From Desulfuromonadaceae bacterium (GTDB taxonomy: Bacteria > Desulfobacterota > Desulfuromonadia > Desulfuromonadales > SZUA-401), in the NCBI GenBank assembly GCA_003246035.1, contig QKBP01000051.1:1-23372 (forward strand): DNA of 23,372 bases, written 5' to 3'. Below are positions 20,990 to 23,372 of the stretch, one piece after another. A program made the position numbers and the translations under genes. The notes under the pieces are model-generated. The model saw only the letters and a program-made list of their open reading frames with translations. It ran no database searches and was not told where the DNA came from. Positions within the stretch are counted from its first letter, which is position 1. Every line of letters starts with the position of its first letter.

Positions 20990-22789
20990 GGTTTCCCGCT
21001 CCAGCAGGATCTTGGGGTTGAAGCCGTAGCGGATGGCGCCCCAGTGACGCCCCTCGATCATGACCGGTAACGACAGGTCGCTGAGCACTTCCCCGGTGTC
21101 CCGGGCATAGGTCTGCAGCAGGAACGGGTTGGTGTTGCGGGCGCAGCGGGTCCCGGTCGGGTCGTTGAACATCCGCTTGTCGCGGCTATAGAGCAGGTCG
21201 GTTTCGTAGTCCCCGGTGAGCGCGTGGCTGAATTTGCTGTTGTGGGTCGGTCCGTAACCGTTGATGTCGACGCACAGGCAGTAAATGCTCCCGTCGAGCT
21301 CTTCCAGAATCCGGTCGTAGCGTGCCTGGAATTCCCTCTCGATCACCTCGTCGTACACCGTCTTGAACTTTGGGGGGTCGGTCCCCTCGATACGTCGGTA
21401 GCCCTGATCGAAAATATCGATCTGGCGCTGCAGGAACAGCTCCGCGAGATTTTCCCTGAATTCGTCGCGCAGCATTGTGATCCTTGCGATGATGTTCTCC
21501 AGATAGCCCTCCCCGGTCTTGAAATGGGCCACGACTGCCTGAAGCTTTTCCGTTTCGCCCCTTAGCCCTTCCGCGCTTTCCGTGGCCTCTCCCATCAGAT
21601 CGCTGGTCTGACGGCTTAACTCGTTGATATCCGACATCTTCTCGGTGATGTCGCGGTTGGCGGCCTGCAGCTGGTTGACAGCGAGTGTGATCCCTTCGAG
21701 CTGCGCCGAGTTGCGTTCGAAGTCCTCGATCATGAACCGGAAGTGTTCGCAGGAAGAATGCACCGCCTCACGGGTGCTCTCCGCGAAGGAGCTGATGCTA
21801 CGGGCTTCCTCGGATGAGCGCCCGAGCTCCTGGAGCATGGCGCTGACCTTGTCGGAAATCTTGCTGTTCGCCTCGTTGACCTGTTCGGCCAGGTTCTTGA
21901 CTTCGCGGGCTACCACGGCAAATCCACGACCGGCGTCGCCGGCCCGGGCGGCTTCGATCGCCGCGTTGAGCGAAAGCAGCGAAGTCCGGTGAGCAATGGT
22001 CCGGATCAGGTTGACGAAGTTCTGGATATCCTGGGACTTTTCATCCATGTCGCTGATGGTCGTGCTGTAGCGTTCGATCATCGAGCTCATTTCCCCAACC
22101 TGCGCGCGGACATCCTCGAGCTCCTGGTAGGAGGCCTTGGCGCCTTCGAGGTTCCGTGAGGTCGAGGTAAAAATTTCCTTGGCGTGATTGGACATGGACC
22201 CGAGTGATTGAAGCGACTCGCGACTGTGGGAAAAGATCGCGTCGGCGAGCTGTTCCTGATTGCGGGCATTGGCGGCGGAGAGCCCGACCCGGTTGGCGAG
22301 AGTTGCCGAATTGACCGCGATGTTCATCCCCATCTGGCGCATATGCACGAAGATGCTCCGCAGTCGCGCGAGAAAAGTGTTGTAGTTCTCCGAGAGCTGG
22401 CGGAACTCGTCGTGAGAAATGCTCGGGATGGAGACGCTCAGGTCCCCCTTGGCCCAGCCGAGATCGGCGAAGATTTCGAACAGCATGCGCACCGGACGGA
22501 CAATGAGGTGGCGCAGGAAGAAGATCATGGCGATGAAGACCAGAGCGGCTATCCCGTGGAGCATGATGATCTGCGACAGGGCATGCTGGGAGGCGCTGTG
22601 GATCTGCGCCGCGAGGGCTTGGTCGACGGCGCTCTCGTTGAGGAGGCGGCTGATGCGCTGCTGGTTCTGATGAATGATGAAGATCGAGGCCGACTGCAGC
22701 AGCCCGAGGAACAGGAAGTTTCCGACCAGCTTCTTGGTGAGGGAGTTGAAGAAGGTTTTTTCAAGCCAGGTGTACAGGGCCTTGAGCAT
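20972..22789 (-). CDS. Methyl-accepting chemotaxis protein with C-terminal sensor domain
   Basis: 605 aa from the ATG at 22789, 7 nt after GAGGT; an in-frame TTG at 22795 is less likely. TM1 is about 22-40 and TM2 about 74-93, leaving a periplasmic loop of only about 33 residues. HAMP spans about 94-147, then a long coiled-coil signalling domain with the hairpin tip region [15 protein letters not shown] followed by [15 protein letters not shown]. After it comes a C-terminal domain (about 455-605) with [30 protein letters not shown] and [11 protein letters not shown], a known class of C-terminal cytoplasmic sensor on chemoreceptors. Ligand sensing is therefore probably cytoplasmic. No CheR-tether pentapeptide ends the protein. 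Confidence 0.95.
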   Translation of the reverse strand: MLKALYTWLEKTFFNSLTKKLVGNFLFLGLLQSASIFIIHQNQQRISRLLNESAVDQALAAQIHSASQHALSQIIMLHGIAALVFIAMIFFLRHLIVRPVRMLFEIFADLGWAKGDLSVSIPSISHDEFRQLSENYNTFLARLRSIFVHMRQMGMNIAVNSATLANRVGLSAANARNQEQLADAIFSHSRESLQSLGSMSNHAKEIFTSTSRNLEGAKASYQELEDVRAQVGEMSSMIERYSTTISDMDEKSQDIQNFVNLIRTIAHRTSLLSLNAAIEAARAGDAGRGFAVVAREVKNLAEQVNEANSKISDKVSAMLQELGRSSEEARSISSFAESTREAVHSSCEHFRFMIEDFERNSAQLEGITLAVNQLQAANRDITEKMSDINELSRQTSDLMGEATESAEGLRGETEKLQAVVAHFKTGEGYLENIIARITMLRDEFRENLAELFLQRQIDIFDQGYRRIEGTDPPKFKTVYDEVIEREFQARYDRILEELDGSIYCLCVDINGYGPTHNSKFSHALTGDYETDLLYSRDKRMFNDPTGTRCARNTNPFLLQTYARDTGEVLSDLSLPVMIEGRHWGAIRYGFNPKILLERETLEFDD

Positions 22790-22877
22790 CGGCAAACCTC
22801 AGGTCAGGATTCGATGCTCTTAATGATAGAACGGCGTTTGAAAAAAATCCAGAAAATAAACAACAAGCCATAATGTT

Positions 22878-23150
22878 TTAAACACACAAAGGTTTCAGTG
22901 CTGTAGGTGGACTATGAAGGCGTGGTTGAAGATGTTCGACAGTTCTCGCCCTGTTATCTATCCGACGAAAAAAGGCATAGCTGCGCTGGGTATCGATGGA
23001 CCCGTTCTGAACGTTGTTCCTCCTGGTGATGATCGCACCAACCTCCGGGTTCATTTCGGGACGGCAGAACATCCCGGTGATCAGGCGGGTCAGGGACCCC
23101 TTCTCGGGCAGTCTTCCATTTTCAGTAAATTGAACGAATTTTGCTGCCAT
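22878..23150 (-). CDS. Doubtful small ORF, 90 aa
   Basis: Minus-strand frame from the ATG at 23150 (a GTG further up at 23198 extends it through the G9 tract). The protein begins MAAKFVQFTENGRLPEKG, with a middle GMFCRPEMNPEVGAIIT and a basic second half. There is no Shine-Dalgarno before either start, and upstream of the ATG the mRNA would be C-rich. It lies 64 bp after the stop of the partial gene on the same strand, so it could be an operon member or a decayed or frameshifted gene. No family recognised. Confidence 0.3.
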   Translation of the reverse strand: MAAKFVQFTENGRLPEKGSLTRLITGMFCRPEMNPEVGAIITRRNNVQNGSIDTQRSYAFFRRIDNRARTVEHLQPRLHSPPTALKPLCV

Positions 23151-23156
23151 GCAGTT

Positions 23157-23165
23157 GGGGGGGGG
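23157..23165. repeat. G9 homopolymer
   Basis: Nine consecutive G on the plus strand (C9 on the minus strand) within the poorly resolved stretch. It could be a slippage site or a place for sequencing error that breaks a reading frame. Confidence 0.85.
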
Positions 23166-23213
23166 ATGGGAGAAGGCCATTGGTTTAGATACAACCACAG
23201 TCCGGAAGTCAAT

Positions 23214-23372
23214 TTACAGCACAATCTCCTTGATCATCATCCCCTCTCCGCTGCGGGTCAGATAAAGGAACAGATGTACTCGGCGATGATCACCGTCCAG
23301 GTGATTAAAGGCGCTGGTGAAGTGCTGTAGTTTGACGTTCTTGCCGCGGATCGCTTCGAGCTCCACGGCAAG
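23214..23372 (-). CDS. 3' end of a gene cut by the window edge
   Basis: Reading the minus strand from the right edge gives 52 codons open to TAA at 23214-23216. The product starts LAVELEAIRGKNVKLQHF, ends LTRSGEGMMIKEIVL and has a charged, helix-plus-strand character. Codons favour G/C in the third position, as in the confident genes here, unlike the antisense frame over the same bases. The N-terminal part lies outside the window, so no family can be named. Confidence 0.65.
   Translation of the reverse strand, partial: LAVELEAIRGKNVKLQHFTSAFNHLDGDHRRVHLFLYLTRSGEGMMIKEIVL

Larger units (their letters stand above)
22790..23213. other. Unresolved 424-bp stretch between chemoreceptor and partial gene
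   Basis: AT-rich near 22850-22900, then mixed composition with a G9 tract at 23157-23165. Two open frames overlap on opposite strands. The plus-strand frame (22914-23330) has an AGGTGG near its ATG but runs antisense into the partial gene and has poor codon usage. The minus-strand frame is listed separately as a weak candidate. No terminator or convincing promoter was seen. Confidence 0.5.

Noticed and set aside
22796..22870. Sigma-28 promoter for the chemoreceptor
   Set aside because: A CGCCG is present on the minus strand but the rest of the -10 and any TAAA at the right distance are missing.
22914..23330. 138-codon plus-strand frame with AGGTGG before its ATG
   Set aside because: Its second half is antisense to the 3' end of a minus-strand gene with better codon usage, and the peptide has no recognisable features.

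Overview
The window looks like a chromosomal segment of a metal- or sulfur-respiring Desulfuromonadota bacterium (Geobacter / Desulfuromonas / Geoalkalibacter-like). The reasons are c-type heme motifs inside signalling proteins, a small multiheme cytochrome next to a HybA/HybB-type quinone oxidoreductase, an NtrC-type sigma-54 regulator, a DUF6178-like protein, and high-GC coding sequence broken by AT-rich control regions. The assignment is inferred from gene content; no rRNA, tRNA, CRISPR array or insertion sequence was seen.

Region 1 (1-3113) holds a two-component pair in convergent orientation: a membrane histidine kinase whose periplasmic domain carries a CxxCH and a CX4CH heme motif, and an NtrC-family sigma-54 activator.

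Region 2 (3114-9063) starts with a 391-bp AT-rich control region containing a good -24/-12 (sigma-54) promoter and AT-rich dyads. Nine same-strand genes follow: a tiny signal-peptide/TM protein, a pseudo-receiver lacking its phosphoacceptor Asp, a paralogue of the tiny protein, a third 56-aa membrane protein, a pentaheme cytochrome c, a Tat-exported 4x[4Fe-4S] protein (HybA type), a ten-TM HybB/NrfD-type protein, a kinase-less paralogue of the heme sensor domain, and a four-TM protein. I read this as a redox-regulated inner-membrane quinone/periplasmic-cytochrome electron-transfer module, with the flanking kinase and regulator as its likely controllers. It is the best candidate in the window for an undescribed system.

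Region 3 (9060-16475, minus strand) is one tightly packed operon: TetR repressor, ABC1/UbiB-type kinase, a 61-aa membrane protein, a LolA-like periplasmic carrier, two FtsX-type permeases, a LolD-type ATPase and an outer-membrane beta-barrel. Its promoter (TTGACA-17-TTTAAT) is flanked by two copies of an operator-like dyad. It looks like an envelope lipid or lipoprotein trafficking route with a UbiB-like kinase built in.

Region 4 (16599-17738) has a Crp/Fnr regulator followed by a DUF2892-type small membrane protein. The promoter of the latter carries a perfect GTGA-N6-TCAC palindrome, and the regulator's recognition helix has the CRP-type R-E-x-x-x-R residues. A strong bidirectional terminator ends the unit.

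Region 5 (17755-19174, minus strand) has two small outer-membrane beta-barrel proteins behind a strong promoter and a roughly 180-nt leader that contains a terminator-like hairpin.

Region 6 (19298-23372) has a DUF6178-like protein convergent with, and overlapping, a chemoreceptor that has a C-terminal ligand-sensing domain. A poorly resolved stretch with a G9 tract follows, and then the 3' end of a minus-strand gene cut by the window edge.
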